The translations under genes and the position numbers were made by a program. Below are positions 42,977-51,591 of a stretch of 64,000 bases of DNA, piece after piece. Each line of letters begins with the position of its first letter. Position 1 is the first letter of the stretch. The notes under the pieces are model-generated. The model was not told where the DNA came from. It saw only the letters and a list, made by a program, of their open reading frames with translations, and made no database searches. The DNA comes from Anaerococcus vaginalis (GTDB taxonomy: Bacteria; Bacillota; Clostridia; Tissierellales; Peptoniphilaceae), in the NCBI GenBank assembly GCA_018363915.1, contig JAGZMY010000007.1, positions 1 through 64,000 on the forward strand, read 5' to 3'.

Positions 42977-43168
42977 ATGAATGATACAGAAAGAAAACTC
43001 TATAATATTTTAAGTTTAATTGTTGATGACGCTGACAAAAGAAAAGAGAAAGTGATTGCTATTGATAGTAAAACTTTTAATGAAATAAAAGGAAAAGAAG
43101 TAAAAATTAAGATAAGCGTAGAATCTTTGGAATCAATGAAAAAGTTTGTTAAGGAGTTTAAAGAATGA
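42977..43168 (+). CDS. Small phage protein, unknown
   Basis: The 63-residue charged protein (NDTERKLYNILSLIVDDADK) probably forms two helices and a β-pair. It overlaps the next gene by 4 bp. No family recognised. Confidence 0.6.
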   Translation: MNDTERKLYNILSLIVDDADKRKEKVIAIDSKTFNEIKGKEVKIKISVESLESMKKFVKEFKE

Positions 43169-43356
43169 AAGTAAAAGATTTTTTAGAATGGTTTTCTAAT
43201 ATTGACACAGAAAGTGAGTTGGAATTTGAATTATTTGAAGAAGTTCTTGATATAAACGGAGATGGTGTGGAAAGATGGTCTCAATTAATTGCTGAAGAAT
43301 TAGACTATGTTTATGAGGACGGAACTACACACTTAACATTTGTGTGGTCTGATTGA
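43165..43356 (+). CDS. Small acidic phage protein
   Basis: The 63-residue very acidic protein (KVKDFLEWFSNIDTESELEF) has no recognised domain. Small acidic phage proteins can be DNA mimics or inhibitors, but nothing here proves it. Confidence 0.6.
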   Translation: MKVKDFLEWFSNIDTESELEFELFEEVLDINGDGVERWSQLIAEELDYVYEDGTTHLTFVWSD

Positions 43357-43367
43357 AAGGATAAAGA

Positions 43368-43622
43368 ATGAACAATAAAAGTTTTGGAGAATTAAAAGAT
43401 AAGATTTATTTAGTTATAGGGCATGATGCTGGATATTCTGTAGGTTGTGGCGATTGTGTTTCGCTCTACGGTGTCTATAGTGATGAGTATGAAGCTAAGG
43501 AACGAATGGTGGAGCTTCTCAAAGAGACTATGGAGACCACGGATACTAGAGAGACATTCGAAGTAAGAAGTGTTGAATTTAATCAAAATATAGATGAGCC
43601 TTTAGGAGGGTATATAGAATGA
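43368..43622 (+). CDS. Small phage protein, unknown
   Basis: The 84-residue protein contains YLVIGHDAGYSVGCGDCVSL and EYEAKERMVELLKE. No family recognised. It overlaps the MazG-like gene by 4 bp. Confidence 0.6.
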   Translation: MNNKSFGELKDKIYLVIGHDAGYSVGCGDCVSLYGVYSDEYEAKERMVELLKETMETTDTRETFEVRSVEFNQNIDEPLGGYIE

Positions 43623-43993
43623 CATTTGAACAATTACAAGAAAAAGTGTTAGAGTGGGCAGATGATAAGGATTTGTTACATTCTGAAAATGCAGAAAAAC
43701 AATTCATGAAATTTATTGAGGAAGTTTTTGAGTTTAAGACAGAGCTTGATGTTTGGAAGTTATATAAAAAATTCAAACATGATGAAAATATTGAACAAGA
43801 TTTCTCTATTGAAGAAATCGAAAGATGGAAAAATCTCAAACTTGAAATGGGGGATATTTTTGTGACTTTAATTATTTTATGTGAGGACTTAGGAATTGAC
43901 CCTGTTGTATGTTTGGAGATGGCATATGAAAAGATTAGTAAAAGAAAAGGAAAGACCATCAATGGGACTTTTGTAAAAAGTGAGGATTTATAA
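43619..43993 (+). CDS. MazG-like nucleotide pyrophosphohydrolase
   Basis: The 124-residue all-helical protein has the metal-binding pattern FIEEVFEFKTEL (ExxE) and LKLEMGDIFVTLIIL (ExxD), then an EMAYEKISKRKG helix. MazG-type enzymes hydrolyse (d)NTPs or ppGpp; phages use them to shift the nucleotide pool or stress response. Confidence 0.8.
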   Translation: MTFEQLQEKVLEWADDKDLLHSENAEKQFMKFIEEVFEFKTELDVWKLYKKFKHDENIEQDFSIEEIERWKNLKLEMGDIFVTLIILCEDLGIDPVVCLEMAYEKISKRKGKTINGTFVKSEDL

Positions 43994-44008
43994 TCTTAGG
44001 AGATGTGT

Positions 44009-44305
44009 ATGTTGAACGTTGAGAAGTTAAGGCAAGACCGCGAGAAAGCTTTTGATATATGGTTTGAAAAATGGTGGGAAAAAGAAAAATTAGAATCCAA
44101 AATAAAAAAAGCTAATCTGACGGGATACAGAGGCTATGTGGTAACAATGAGCGATTATGAAGCAAACGAACAGATATGGATGCGTAAAGAAGAATTTTTG
44201 CTAAAATTACAAGATATGCTACCAGATTTTCGTGTGGAATATAAATATGCAAAAAACATATTCACTAAAAACGACTTTCTATACGGGATAAGAATTGAGT
44301 GGTAA
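44009..44305 (+). CDS. Small phage protein, unknown
   Basis: The 98-residue protein (EKLRQDREKAFDIWFEKWWE) has a helical start and a β-rich second half. ATG 44009 fits TAGGAG better than ATG 44003. No family recognised. Confidence 0.65.
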   Translation: MLNVEKLRQDREKAFDIWFEKWWEKEKLESKIKKANLTGYRGYVVTMSDYEANEQIWMRKEEFLLKLQDMLPDFRVEYKYAKNIFTKNDFLYGIRIEW

Positions 44306-44322
44306 TAAGGAGGATTTGAATA

Positions 44323-44517
44323 ATGAGTGAGATTAGACCAGATTATTATAAGGCTAATGGTTTAGAAGCTTTTGATGTGATTGATTCTTTTGAATTAAAT
44401 TTTAACCTTGGAAATGCTTTTAAATACATAGCTAGGGCTGGAAAGAAAGATGATAAGGTGGAAGACTTAAAGAAAGCTATAACTTATTTGAATAGGGAGA
44501 TTGAAAAGTGCAGCTAG
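44323..44517 (+). CDS. DUF3310 phage protein
   Basis: The 64-residue protein reads IRPDYYKANGLEAFDVIDSF, then LGNAFKYIARAGKKDDKVED, the DUF3310 signature of short phage proteins in nucleotide-metabolism neighbourhoods. Role unknown. RBS AAGGAGG. Confidence 0.85.
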   Translation: MSEIRPDYYKANGLEAFDVIDSFELNFNLGNAFKYIARAGKKDDKVEDLKKAITYLNREIEKCS

Positions 44518-44894
44518 TTTTATATGGCAATCCTGCCACCAAGAAAAATTCTATGCAAATTTATAAAAATAAAAAGACGGGGCAATCTTTTTTGTCCCAG
44601 TCTGCAAGGTATAAGGAATATGCGAAAGATTGTGGCAGGCAGATTACAGGAAAATATAAGAAAGAGATAGATTATCCTATTAATCTTAAATGTGTTTATT
44701 ACAGGAAAACAAAACATAGAGTTGACCTTACTAATCTTTTGGCTGCAACTTGTGATATTTTGGCAGATTATGGAGTTATAAAAGACGATAATTGCAATAT
44801 TGTTGTTGGGCATGATGGTTCTAAGGTTTTGTATGATAAGAACAATCCTAGGGTGGAGATTGAAATAAAGGAAGTTGATGGATATGAATTTTAA
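44508..44894 (+). CDS. RusA-family Holliday junction resolvase
   Basis: The 128-residue endonuclease starts at GTG 44508. It has LYGNPATKKNSMQIY, then HRVDLTNLLAATCDILADYG and VIKDDNCNIV; the Asp residues of KxxKPDxDNL-like RVDLTN and of IKDD form the metal site. It resolves branched DNA before packaging. Confidence 0.85.
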   Translation: MQLVLYGNPATKKNSMQIYKNKKTGQSFLSQSARYKEYAKDCGRQITGKYKKEIDYPINLKCVYYRKTKHRVDLTNLLAATCDILADYGVIKDDNCNIVVGHDGSKVLYDKNNPRVEIEIKEVDGYEF

Positions 44895-45162
44895 ATATAA
44901 GAATGGTAGTCCTTATGTCAAGAAAAAATTAAATAATACTTATAACAAGGCTGTTAAAGATACTGCAAAAAGTACTGCTACAAGAACCTTAATTTTAAAT
45001 TTTCTTGCCCTATCTTTGGAAACTCTTCATGATGAATTTGGTTTTGGAGATAAAAGATTGAATCAGTTTAAGGACAGATTGGAAAATAAACTAGATTGTA
45101 TTAATAACGACTATGTGAAATGGGAAGATATTGGGGACAATATTACAATTAAGGAGAAATGA
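44878..45162 (+). CDS. Phage protein, unknown, ahead of the late regulator
   Basis: The 94-residue basic protein has YVKKKLNNTYNKAVKDTAKS and a helical second half. ATG 44878 lies five bases after AAGGAAG. It overlaps RusA at its start and the ArpU-like gene by one base. No family recognised. Confidence 0.65.
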   Translation: MDMNFKYKNGSPYVKKKLNNTYNKAVKDTAKSTATRTLILNFLALSLETLHDEFGFGDKRLNQFKDRLENKLDCINNDYVKWEDIGDNITIKEK

Positions 45163-45632
45163 TGGTTTATAGGAAAAGAAAAAGCAGGCTAGAAGTAGAG
45201 AATGAAATTGAAAGGGAGAGAGTAAAGAAAATATTAAAAAAATACAAGTACGACCTTGATTATATTGATATGAAAATGGATAAGAGAGATAATCTAAGAG
45301 CAAGTATTGATGGGATTAAGGCTTGTATGTCAGATAGTGAAGCAGTCCAAGGTGGTGGGTCTACACAAGAAGAAAAAATAATTAAAGTTATTGATAAGAT
45401 AAATGATATTGACATGGAAATAGCGGAAATAAGACTTGAAAATGCTGATATTAGGTATGCTCTTAAAAATTTAAGAGATGATGATTACAGATTCATTGTG
45501 TATCACATTTGGATTAATAACGATATGACCATGGAAGAAATGGGGAAAAAATTACATTTGAGTAAATCTGCTATCTGGAAGAAGTCTGATCACGCTTTAA
45601 ATGCTATTAGTAAAATACTTAAAAAATATTAA
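45162..45632 (+). CDS. ArpU/sigma-like late transcription regulator
   Basis: The 156-residue protein has a coiled-coil N-terminal half (YRKRKSRLEVENEIERERVK) and a C-terminal sigma-region-4-like HTH (DMTMEEMGKKLHLSKSAIWK). This layout is that of ArpU/DUF1492 proteins that switch on phage late genes. ATG 45162 fits AAGGAG better than 45159. A terminator follows and the late genes start beyond. Confidence 0.8.
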   Translation: MVYRKRKSRLEVENEIERERVKKILKKYKYDLDYIDMKMDKRDNLRASIDGIKACMSDSEAVQGGGSTQEEKIIKVIDKINDIDMEIAEIRLENADIRYALKNLRDDDYRFIVYHIWINNDMTMEEMGKKLHLSKSAIWKKSDHALNAISKILKKY

Positions 45633-45750
45633 TTGTGTTTTATGGTAAACAAAAAGTGAATGAAAATCTTATCTTTAGATGATATAATATTAAGTGTTAA
45701 AATATAAGTCGTTATCAAAACGGCTATGGAGTTGTAAAGTTAACATTTTA

Positions 45751-45776
45751 GGCAGGTGGAAACCTGTCTTTTTTTT
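45751..45776 (+). terminator. Intrinsic terminator after the late regulator
   Basis: GGCAGGT (45751-45757) pairs with ACCTGTC (45762-45768), followed by eight T. Confidence 0.9.
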
Positions 45777-45787
45777 ATATAAATAGA

Positions 45788-45821
45788 TTGACTTTCTTAT
45801 CATAATGTATTACAATGTAAA
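45788..45821 (+). promoter_or_regulatory. Promoter and operator of the RelBE-type pair
   Basis: TTGACT (45788-45793), 17 bp, TACAAT (45811-45816). TTACA-A-TGTAA (45810-45820) is a palindrome over the -10 box, a likely antitoxin site. Confidence 0.65.
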
Positions 45822-45840
45822 CAAAGATAAGGAGGACTTT

Positions 45841-46068
45841 ATGAGTGTTGTATCATTAAGATTAAATGAAGAAGAAAACAAGCTTTTTAAAACTTATTCA
45901 AAGCATACTGGTAAGAGTTTATCTGAACTTTTTAAGTCTGCTTTGGCTGAACAAATTGAAGATGAACTTGATTATGAAATTGGGATAAAGGCTTTAGAAA
46001 ATTTTAAAGAAAATCCAAAGACTTATTCTGTTGATAATTTGATTTCGGAACTTGAAAATGACTTATAG
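45841..46068 (+). CDS. relB: RelB-type antitoxin
   Basis: The 75-residue protein has a ribbon-helix-helix N-terminus (SVVSLRLNEEENKLFKTYSK; GKSLSELFKSAL) and an acidic toxin-binding tail (YSVDNLISELENDL). ATG 45841 follows AAGGAGG. It overlaps the toxin gene by 11 bp. It would bind the palindrome over its own promoter. Confidence 0.88.
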   Translation: MSVVSLRLNEEENKLFKTYSKHTGKSLSELFKSALAEQIEDELDYEIGIKALENFKENPKTYSVDNLISELENDL

Positions 46069-46324
46069 ACTTTTGATTTCTGATGATGTAAGGAAAAAGA
46101 TTAAGAAGATGGATAAGCATTTAGGTCTTATGTTAACAAAGGATATGAAGGCTAAACTAGATGGTCTTGATAATCCCAGAAGCATTGGCAAGGCTCTTGT
46201 TGGTCAATATAAGGGACTTTGGCGATATAGGATTGGTGCTTATAGGGTTATATGCGATATAAGAGATGATGAACTTATTGTAATAGCTATTGATATTGGA
46301 CACAGAAAAAATATATACAAGTAA
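46058..46324 (+). CDS. relE: RelE-type toxin
   Basis: The 88-residue protein reads YRLLISDDVRKKIKKMDKHL, GKALVGQYKGLWRYRIGAYR, then VICDIRDDELIVIAIDIGHR: the RelE/ParE fold with catalytic-type basic residues and a C-terminal GHRKxIY. It is a ribosome-dependent mRNA interferase family. ATG 46058 is preferred over TTG 46052. It sits between early and late prophage modules. Confidence 0.88.
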   Translation: MTYRLLISDDVRKKIKKMDKHLGLMLTKDMKAKLDGLDNPRSIGKALVGQYKGLWRYRIGAYRVICDIRDDELIVIAIDIGHRKNIYK

Positions 46325-46350
46325 GGCGAACGATTGGGTTCGTCTTTTTT
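46325..46350 (+). terminator. Intrinsic terminator of the toxin-antitoxin unit
   Basis: GGCGAAC (46325-46331) pairs with GTTCGTC (46338-46344), followed by seven T. Confidence 0.9.
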
Positions 46351-46370
46351 TATATAAATTTATGAACTAA

Positions 46371-46456
46371 GCTGCCAAATTTTTCTCCTAAAATTATTAT
46401 ATTATTATTTTAAAAAATGCGTTTGTAAATTCTTTTTCATTTGTTTTTTTGGCAGC
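46371..46456. repeat. Long-spaced inverted repeat before the late genes
   Basis: GCTGCCAAA (46371-46379) and TTTGGCAGC (46448-46456) flank 68 bp of AT-rich sequence. It lies in the gap before the methyltransferase and terminase genes, where a late promoter or packaging site is expected. Confidence 0.5.
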
Positions 46457-46489
46457 CTAGTTGATGGATTTAAAATATTGGAGGGGAAA

Positions 46490-47686
46490 ATGAAGAAAAA
46501 CGATGACTTAAAGATTATTTACAAAGAAGTTGACGAACTAATACCTTATGTTAACAATCCAAGGAACAATACAAATGCAGTTGATGCTGTTGCTAGCTCT
46601 ATTAAAAATTTTGGTTTTAAAAATCCTATTGTAATAGATGACGGAAATGAAATTATTAATGGACATACTAGAATGTTAGCTGCTAAAAAGTTAGGTCTAA
46701 CAAAAGTTCCTTGTATTCTTGCAGATGATCTTAGTGATGAAGAAATAAAGGCTTTTAGATTAGCTGATAACAAAACATCCGAGCTTGCAGAATGGGATTT
46801 TGATTTATTAAATTCTGAACTTGAAGAGATAACTGAAATGGATTTGGACTTTGATATGTCTGATTTTGGATTTGAAGAATTAGAAAAGTTGGAAGATATC
46901 GAGGCTGTAGAAGATGATTATAGCCTAGATGAAGAAATTATATATAAAACTAAAGCTGGAGATGTTTGGCTATTGGGAAATCATAGATTGATGTGTGGTG
47001 ATAGCACGAAACAGAATGATGTAGATAAACTGATGAACGGAATCAAAGCTGATTTATTATTAACAGATCCTCCATACAACATAAATTATCAAGGTTGCAC
47101 TTCTGATAAATTGACAATTAAAAATGACTCTATGGAAGATGAAGAATTTAGAAGATTTTTAGTTGATACTTTTATGTGTGCTAATAACGTTATGAATCCT
47201 GGTGCAAGTTTTTATATATGGCATGGAGAATCAGAAAGTTATAACTTTAGAGGTGCTGCAAAAGATATAGGTTGGCAAATAAGACAATGCCTAATCTGGA
47301 ATAAAAATCAAATGATTATAGGCAGACAAGATTATCAGTGGAAACATGAGCCTTGTTTGTATGGATGGACTGAGGGGGGGAGCCATTTTTGGTATAGCGA
47401 TAGAAAACAAACAACTGTTTTAAATTTTGATAAGCCATTAAGGAATGGAGAACACCCAACTATGAAACCTGTTGAGTTATTTGCATATCAGATAAAAAAT
47501 TCAAGTAGAAAATCCGATAATGTTTTAGACTTATTTGGCGGTTCTGGAACAACACTAATAGCTTGCGAGCAACTCGGAAGAAACGCGTTTATTATGGAAT
47601 TAGATGAAAAGTATTGTGATGTTATTATAAACCGATGGGAACAGCTTACTGGCAGAGAAGCTGTATTAGAAAGCAAAGGAGAATAA
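46490..47686 (+). CDS. ParB-domain DNA methyltransferase fusion
   Basis: The 398-residue protein joins an N-terminal ParB/sulfiredoxin-like domain (ELIPYVNNPRNN; INGHTRMLAAKKLG with GHTR 58-61) to a DNA methyltransferase: DPPY at 193-196 and the SAM-binding LDLFGGSGTTLIACEQL near 340, the order of the β class. It should methylate adenine or cytosine N4, protecting phage DNA. ATG 46490 follows TTGGAGGGG. The SAM synthetase gene starts right after its stop codon. Confidence 0.9.
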   Translation: MKKNDDLKIIYKEVDELIPYVNNPRNNTNAVDAVASSIKNFGFKNPIVIDDGNEIINGHTRMLAAKKLGLTKVPCILADDLSDEEIKAFRLADNKTSELAEWDFDLLNSELEEITEMDLDFDMSDFGFEELEKLEDIEAVEDDYSLDEEIIYKTKAGDVWLLGNHRLMCGDSTKQNDVDKLMNGIKADLLLTDPPYNINYQGCTSDKLTIKNDSMEDEEFRRFLVDTFMCANNVMNPGASFYIWHGESESYNFRGAAKDIGWQIRQCLIWNKNQMIIGRQDYQWKHEPCLYGWTEGGSHFWYSDRKQTTVLNFDKPLRNGEHPTMKPVELFAYQIKNSSRKSDNVLDLFGGSGTTLIACEQLGRNAFIMELDEKYCDVIINRWEQLTGREAVLESKGE

Positions 47687-48472
47687 ATGTTTGAAAAAGT
47701 AAACCCAATGCATCCAGATAAAATAGCGGATAGAATATCTGGTGCAATTGTAGATTTAGCATACAAAGAAAAAGAAAATCCTAAAATAGCAGTTGAAGTT
47801 TTGCTTGGGCATGAAGATTGTCATGTAATTATAGAGACAGACTGCAAGTTAAATAAAAAAGAAATTGAAAAGGCTATTAAGAGAATAGCAGGGGATGTCA
47901 TAGCAGATATTAAAATAGTAGAACAGGATATCCACTTATCAAAGAATCAAAAAGGAAAGATAAGATGTGGAGACAATGGAATTTTTAAGGGAGTACCTAC
48001 ATCAGATGAAGAAAAGAAACTATCTTTAATCGCTAACGAAATCTATTCTAATTATCCTTACGATGGAAAATACATTCTTGATGAAGATAAACTTATCATT
48101 TGTCAGTCAAATGTATCTGCAGAAGTTTTAAAATCAATATATCCAAATGCAATTATAAATCCTTTAGGAGATTGGACAGGTGGATATAATGTTGATACTG
48201 GAGCGACAAATAGAAAACTCGGCTCAGACATGGGGAGAGCAGTAACTGGTGGAGGACTTCATGGTAAAGACCTATCCAAGGCTGATGTATCGGTAAACAT
48301 ATATGCATACTTAAAGGCACAAGAAACTGGGGAAATATACGAACTATCCTGTGCAATTGGAGATGAAACAATTGACGGAAAGCCTTACTCGGATATTGTC
48401 GAGATTGCGAGAGAATATATTAATAATACTGGAGGATTCGAGAAGTTTGCCGAGTGGGGATTGATTAGGTAG
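47687..48472 (+). CDS. metK: Short phage-encoded S-adenosylmethionine synthetase
   Basis: The 261-residue protein matches MetK: HPDKIADRISGAIVDLAY at the N-terminus, GDNGIFKG, DWTGGYNVDTGATNRKLGSD and VTGGGLHGKDLSKADVS, which carry ATP- and methionine-binding residues. Bacterial MetK has about 390 residues, so more than 120 are missing, mainly from the central and C-terminal parts. It starts at the base after the methyltransferase stop, so the two are one unit that could supply and use SAM. Catalytic activity is not proven. Confidence 0.85.
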   Translation: MFEKVNPMHPDKIADRISGAIVDLAYKEKENPKIAVEVLLGHEDCHVIIETDCKLNKKEIEKAIKRIAGDVIADIKIVEQDIHLSKNQKGKIRCGDNGIFKGVPTSDEEKKLSLIANEIYSNYPYDGKYILDEDKLIICQSNVSAEVLKSIYPNAIINPLGDWTGGYNVDTGATNRKLGSDMGRAVTGGGLHGKDLSKADVSVNIYAYLKAQETGEIYELSCAIGDETIDGKPYSDIVEIAREYINNTGGFEKFAEWGLIR

Positions 48473-48480
48473 GTGACAAA

Positions 48481-48948
48481 ATGGCTCGAGCTAAATATCA
48501 AGAGTGGTTAAAGGAAGAAAATTTAATTAAAGTTGAAGCTTGGGCAAAAAGTGGTTTATCTGAGAAACAAATATCTCAAAATATGGGGATTGCATATTCT
48601 ACTTTAAAAGAGTGGAAGAAGAAATATTCGGCTTTATCGGCTTCTTTAAAAAAGGGAAAAGAAGTAACGGATTTTGAAGTTGAGAATGCAATGCATAAAT
48701 CATCATTAGGATATTATGTAGAAGAAACTAAAACTTATATTACAGAAACTAATGGGGTTCAAACTAAAAAAATTGAAAAGTATAAAAAGTGGATACCTCC
48801 AAATTCTACCTCTCAAATTTTTTGGCTTAAAAATAGAAAACCAGACGTATGGATGGATAGGAAAGCCAAAGATAATGACAATAAAAATGATTCGGAATTA
48901 GTTAAATATTTTGAATTATTAGATGATAGGTTGTTAGAAGATGAGTAA
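48481..48948 (+). CDS. terS: Terminase small subunit
   Basis: The 155-residue protein has an N-terminal HTH (AKSGLSEKQISQNMGIAYST) and KWIPPNSTSQIFWLKNRKPD, typical of small terminase proteins that recognise the packaging site. It overlaps the large subunit by 8 bp. Confidence 0.88.
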   Translation: MARAKYQEWLKEENLIKVEAWAKSGLSEKQISQNMGIAYSTLKEWKKKYSALSASLKKGKEVTDFEVENAMHKSSLGYYVEETKTYITETNGVQTKKIEKYKKWIPPNSTSQIFWLKNRKPDVWMDRKAKDNDNKNDSELVKYFELLDDRLLEDE

Positions 48949-50176
48949 TATTAATAAAATTTATACCAAAAAACAACAAGAAATATATAGGGAAACAGCA
49001 CTTAATGACTGGTTTATTTTAATCTTACATGGTGCAAAAAGGTCTGGGAAAACACAACTAAACAATGATTTATTTATAAGAGAACTAATAAGAGTTAAGA
49101 AAATAGCTAAGATGGAAGGTGTTGAAAGACCTCAATATATCTTGGCAGGTTTTTCTATATCCACTATTTATCAAAATATTTTAATAGAGTTATCTTCCAA
49201 GTATGGAATTGATTTTAAGATTGATAAATTAGGTAATTTTACTTTTATGGGAGTTTATGTAGTGCAAGTGGGACACGGTAAAGTTGATGCGTTAGGTCGT
49301 ATTAGAGGAATGACCTCATACGGTGCTTATATCAACGAGGCATCTTTGGCAAATGAACAAGTATTTGATGAAATTCGTTCCCGTTGCTCTGGTAAGGGTG
49401 CAAGGATAATGTGCGATACCAACCCCGACAATCCCGAGCATTGGCTTAAAAAAGATTATATAGACAATAAAAGTGATAAGATTTTATCTTACAAGTTTAC
49501 AATTTTTGATAATACTTTTTTGGATAAAAGATATTTACAATCTACAATCGAGACAACGCCTGCTGGTATGTTTACCGAGAGAAATATCTATGGAAATTGG
49601 GTGTCAGGCGATGGAATGGTTTATAAAGATTTTGATGCTGATAAACATTTTATAAATGATTTAGATCAGTACAAATTTAATAGATACATTGCTGGTGTCG
49701 ATTGGGGATATGGGCATTATGGAGCTATTGTTGTTTTTGGTATTACTGATAATAACGAGTACATAATGATTGACGAAGTTGCGGAAAAACAAAAAGAGAT
49801 TGATTGGTGGGTCAACGAAGCAAAAAAGCTTGATGAAAAATATCCTAAGTTAGTTTTTTATTGTGATTCTGCTAGAGTTGAGCATATTGATAGATTTATT
49901 AAAGACGGATTGAAAGCTAAGCTTGCAAGTAAAAAAGTTGTTGAAGGTATTGAGCAGGTGGCTATCTTATACAAGACCTTAAAATTAAAGGTATATGAGC
50001 CTATAGCGAAAAGATTTAAAGAAGAGATATATTCCTATGTTTGGGAAACAAATACAACAAAAGACCAAGTAAAAAAGGAATATGACGACGTTATGGACGC
50101 TATGAGATATTCTATCTATACAGACCTAAGAGATGACGGTGCAAGAATTAAAATGTTTAAAGGAGGTTTTATTTGA
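48941..50176 (+). CDS. terL: Terminase large subunit
   Basis: The 411-residue packaging motor has Walker A LHGAKRSGKTQLN, YINEASLA as Walker B/adenine region, and a nuclease domain with GVDWGYGHYGAI (Asp), FYCDSARVE and DDVMDAMRY (Asp). This is the Terminase_3 (PBSX/SPP1-like) group, suggesting headful packaging. Confidence 0.93.
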   Translation: MSNINKIYTKKQQEIYRETALNDWFILILHGAKRSGKTQLNNDLFIRELIRVKKIAKMEGVERPQYILAGFSISTIYQNILIELSSKYGIDFKIDKLGNFTFMGVYVVQVGHGKVDALGRIRGMTSYGAYINEASLANEQVFDEIRSRCSGKGARIMCDTNPDNPEHWLKKDYIDNKSDKILSYKFTIFDNTFLDKRYLQSTIETTPAGMFTERNIYGNWVSGDGMVYKDFDADKHFINDLDQYKFNRYIAGVDWGYGHYGAIVVFGITDNNEYIMIDEVAEKQKEIDWWVNEAKKLDEKYPKLVFYCDSARVEHIDRFIKDGLKAKLASKKVVEGIEQVAILYKTLKLKVYEPIAKRFKEEIYSYVWETNTTKDQVKKEYDDVMDAMRYSIYTDLRDDGARIKMFKGGFI

Positions 50177-51591
50177 TAAGTATAAAAACAATCGTTGGCG
50201 ATTTTAAAGAATTTATAATTGATAAAGACGACCCTTTGAACCTTGAAAGTTTGGAGGGTTTTATTAATGCTCATAAAAACTTGGTAAGTGAAAGATACGA
50301 GCCTCTTTTGAATATGTACCAAGGCAAGCACAATATTTTATTTGATGAACCTAAACCACTTAACAAGCCAGATAATAAGGTGGTTATGAACTTTGCTAAA
50401 TATATTGTTGATACGCTTAACGGATATTTTTTGGGTATTCCTATTAAAATTAATCACGATAGCGAAGATTATATCAATAAATTAACTGATGTTGCTGACT
50501 ATAACAATATTGATGATGAGCAATACGAATTGGCAAAGGATATGTCTATTTTTGGTGTAGGCTATGAAATGTTATATCTTGATGAAGAAGCGGTTGAAAA
50601 TATATTGCACGTTAGCCCCTTAGAAACTTTTGTTATTAGGGATAATTCTATAAGGAAAAAGGTTAGATATGGTGTCCATTATTATTTAGATCAAGATAAA
50701 AAATTAAAGGGTACTTTTTCTGATGATGAAAAGATTTATTATTTTGAAGAAGGTAAAGACGGACTTTATATTGTTGAGGAATATCCTCATTATTTTGGTT
50801 TTTGTCCGATTATTGAATATAGGGAAAACGAGGAATGTCAATCAGCTTTTGAATCGGTTTATACGCTTATTAATCAAATTGATAAGGTTATAAGTGAAAA
50901 GGCTAATGATGTTGATTATTTTGCTGACGCTTATTTAAAGGTTATTGGTGTAGAACTTAACGAAGAACAGGTTGGGTTTTTAAAAGATAACAGAATATGG
51001 AATTTATATAAAACTACTAATGAAGCTGATGGAACTGTACCGGATGTCAATTTTTTACAAAAGCCAGACGCCGACCAAACACAAGAAAATTTACTTGATA
51101 GGCTTGAAGAAAAGATTTATCAACTTTCTATGGTGCCAAATTTGTCTGATGAAAATTTTGGAACTTCTTCTGGTATTGCTTTATCTTATAAACTGCAAGG
51201 CTTGGATAATCTTTGTAAGTCTAAAGAGCGTAAGTTTACTGCTGGTTTAAATATTAGATATAAACTGCTTTGTAATTTGCCAAATTGGGGAGATAAGGAA
51301 GCTTATAAAGGAATAACTTATCAATTTACTAGAAACGCTCCAAAAAACGTGCTAGAGGAAGCACAGGTGGTTAATAGCTTGAATGGTCTAGTAAGTAAAG
51401 AAACAGGTTTGGCTTATTTATCTATTGTCGATAATGTAAAAGAAGAAATCGAAAAGATGAAAGAAGAAGATGAGTTTGATACAGATATAAAACACGACCA
51501 CGGAGATGATTGGAGTATGGAAGATGTCAACGACAAGCAAGGAATATTGGAGAAGGCGAGAGTACCAAAATCTTCTGAAATCCAAGAATAG
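50173..51591 (+). CDS. Portal protein (SPP1 gp6-like)
   Basis: The 472-residue protein has NFAKYIVDTLNGYFLGIPIK, YEMLYLDEE, GFCPIIEYRENEECQSAFES and TSSGIALSYKLQGL, the usual blocks of SPP1-type portals. It forms the ring through which DNA enters the head. It starts at TTG 50173 after AGGAGG. Confidence 0.9.
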   Translation: MISIKTIVGDFKEFIIDKDDPLNLESLEGFINAHKNLVSERYEPLLNMYQGKHNILFDEPKPLNKPDNKVVMNFAKYIVDTLNGYFLGIPIKINHDSEDYINKLTDVADYNNIDDEQYELAKDMSIFGVGYEMLYLDEEAVENILHVSPLETFVIRDNSIRKKVRYGVHYYLDQDKKLKGTFSDDEKIYYFEEGKDGLYIVEEYPHYFGFCPIIEYRENEECQSAFESVYTLINQIDKVISEKANDVDYFADAYLKVIGVELNEEQVGFLKDNRIWNLYKTTNEADGTVPDVNFLQKPDADQTQENLLDRLEEKIYQLSMVPNLSDENFGTSSGIALSYKLQGLDNLCKSKERKFTAGLNIRYKLLCNLPNWGDKEAYKGITYQFTRNAPKNVLEEAQVVNSLNGLVSKETGLAYLSIVDNVKEEIEKMKEEDEFDTDIKHDHGDDWSMEDVNDKQGILEKARVPKSSEIQE

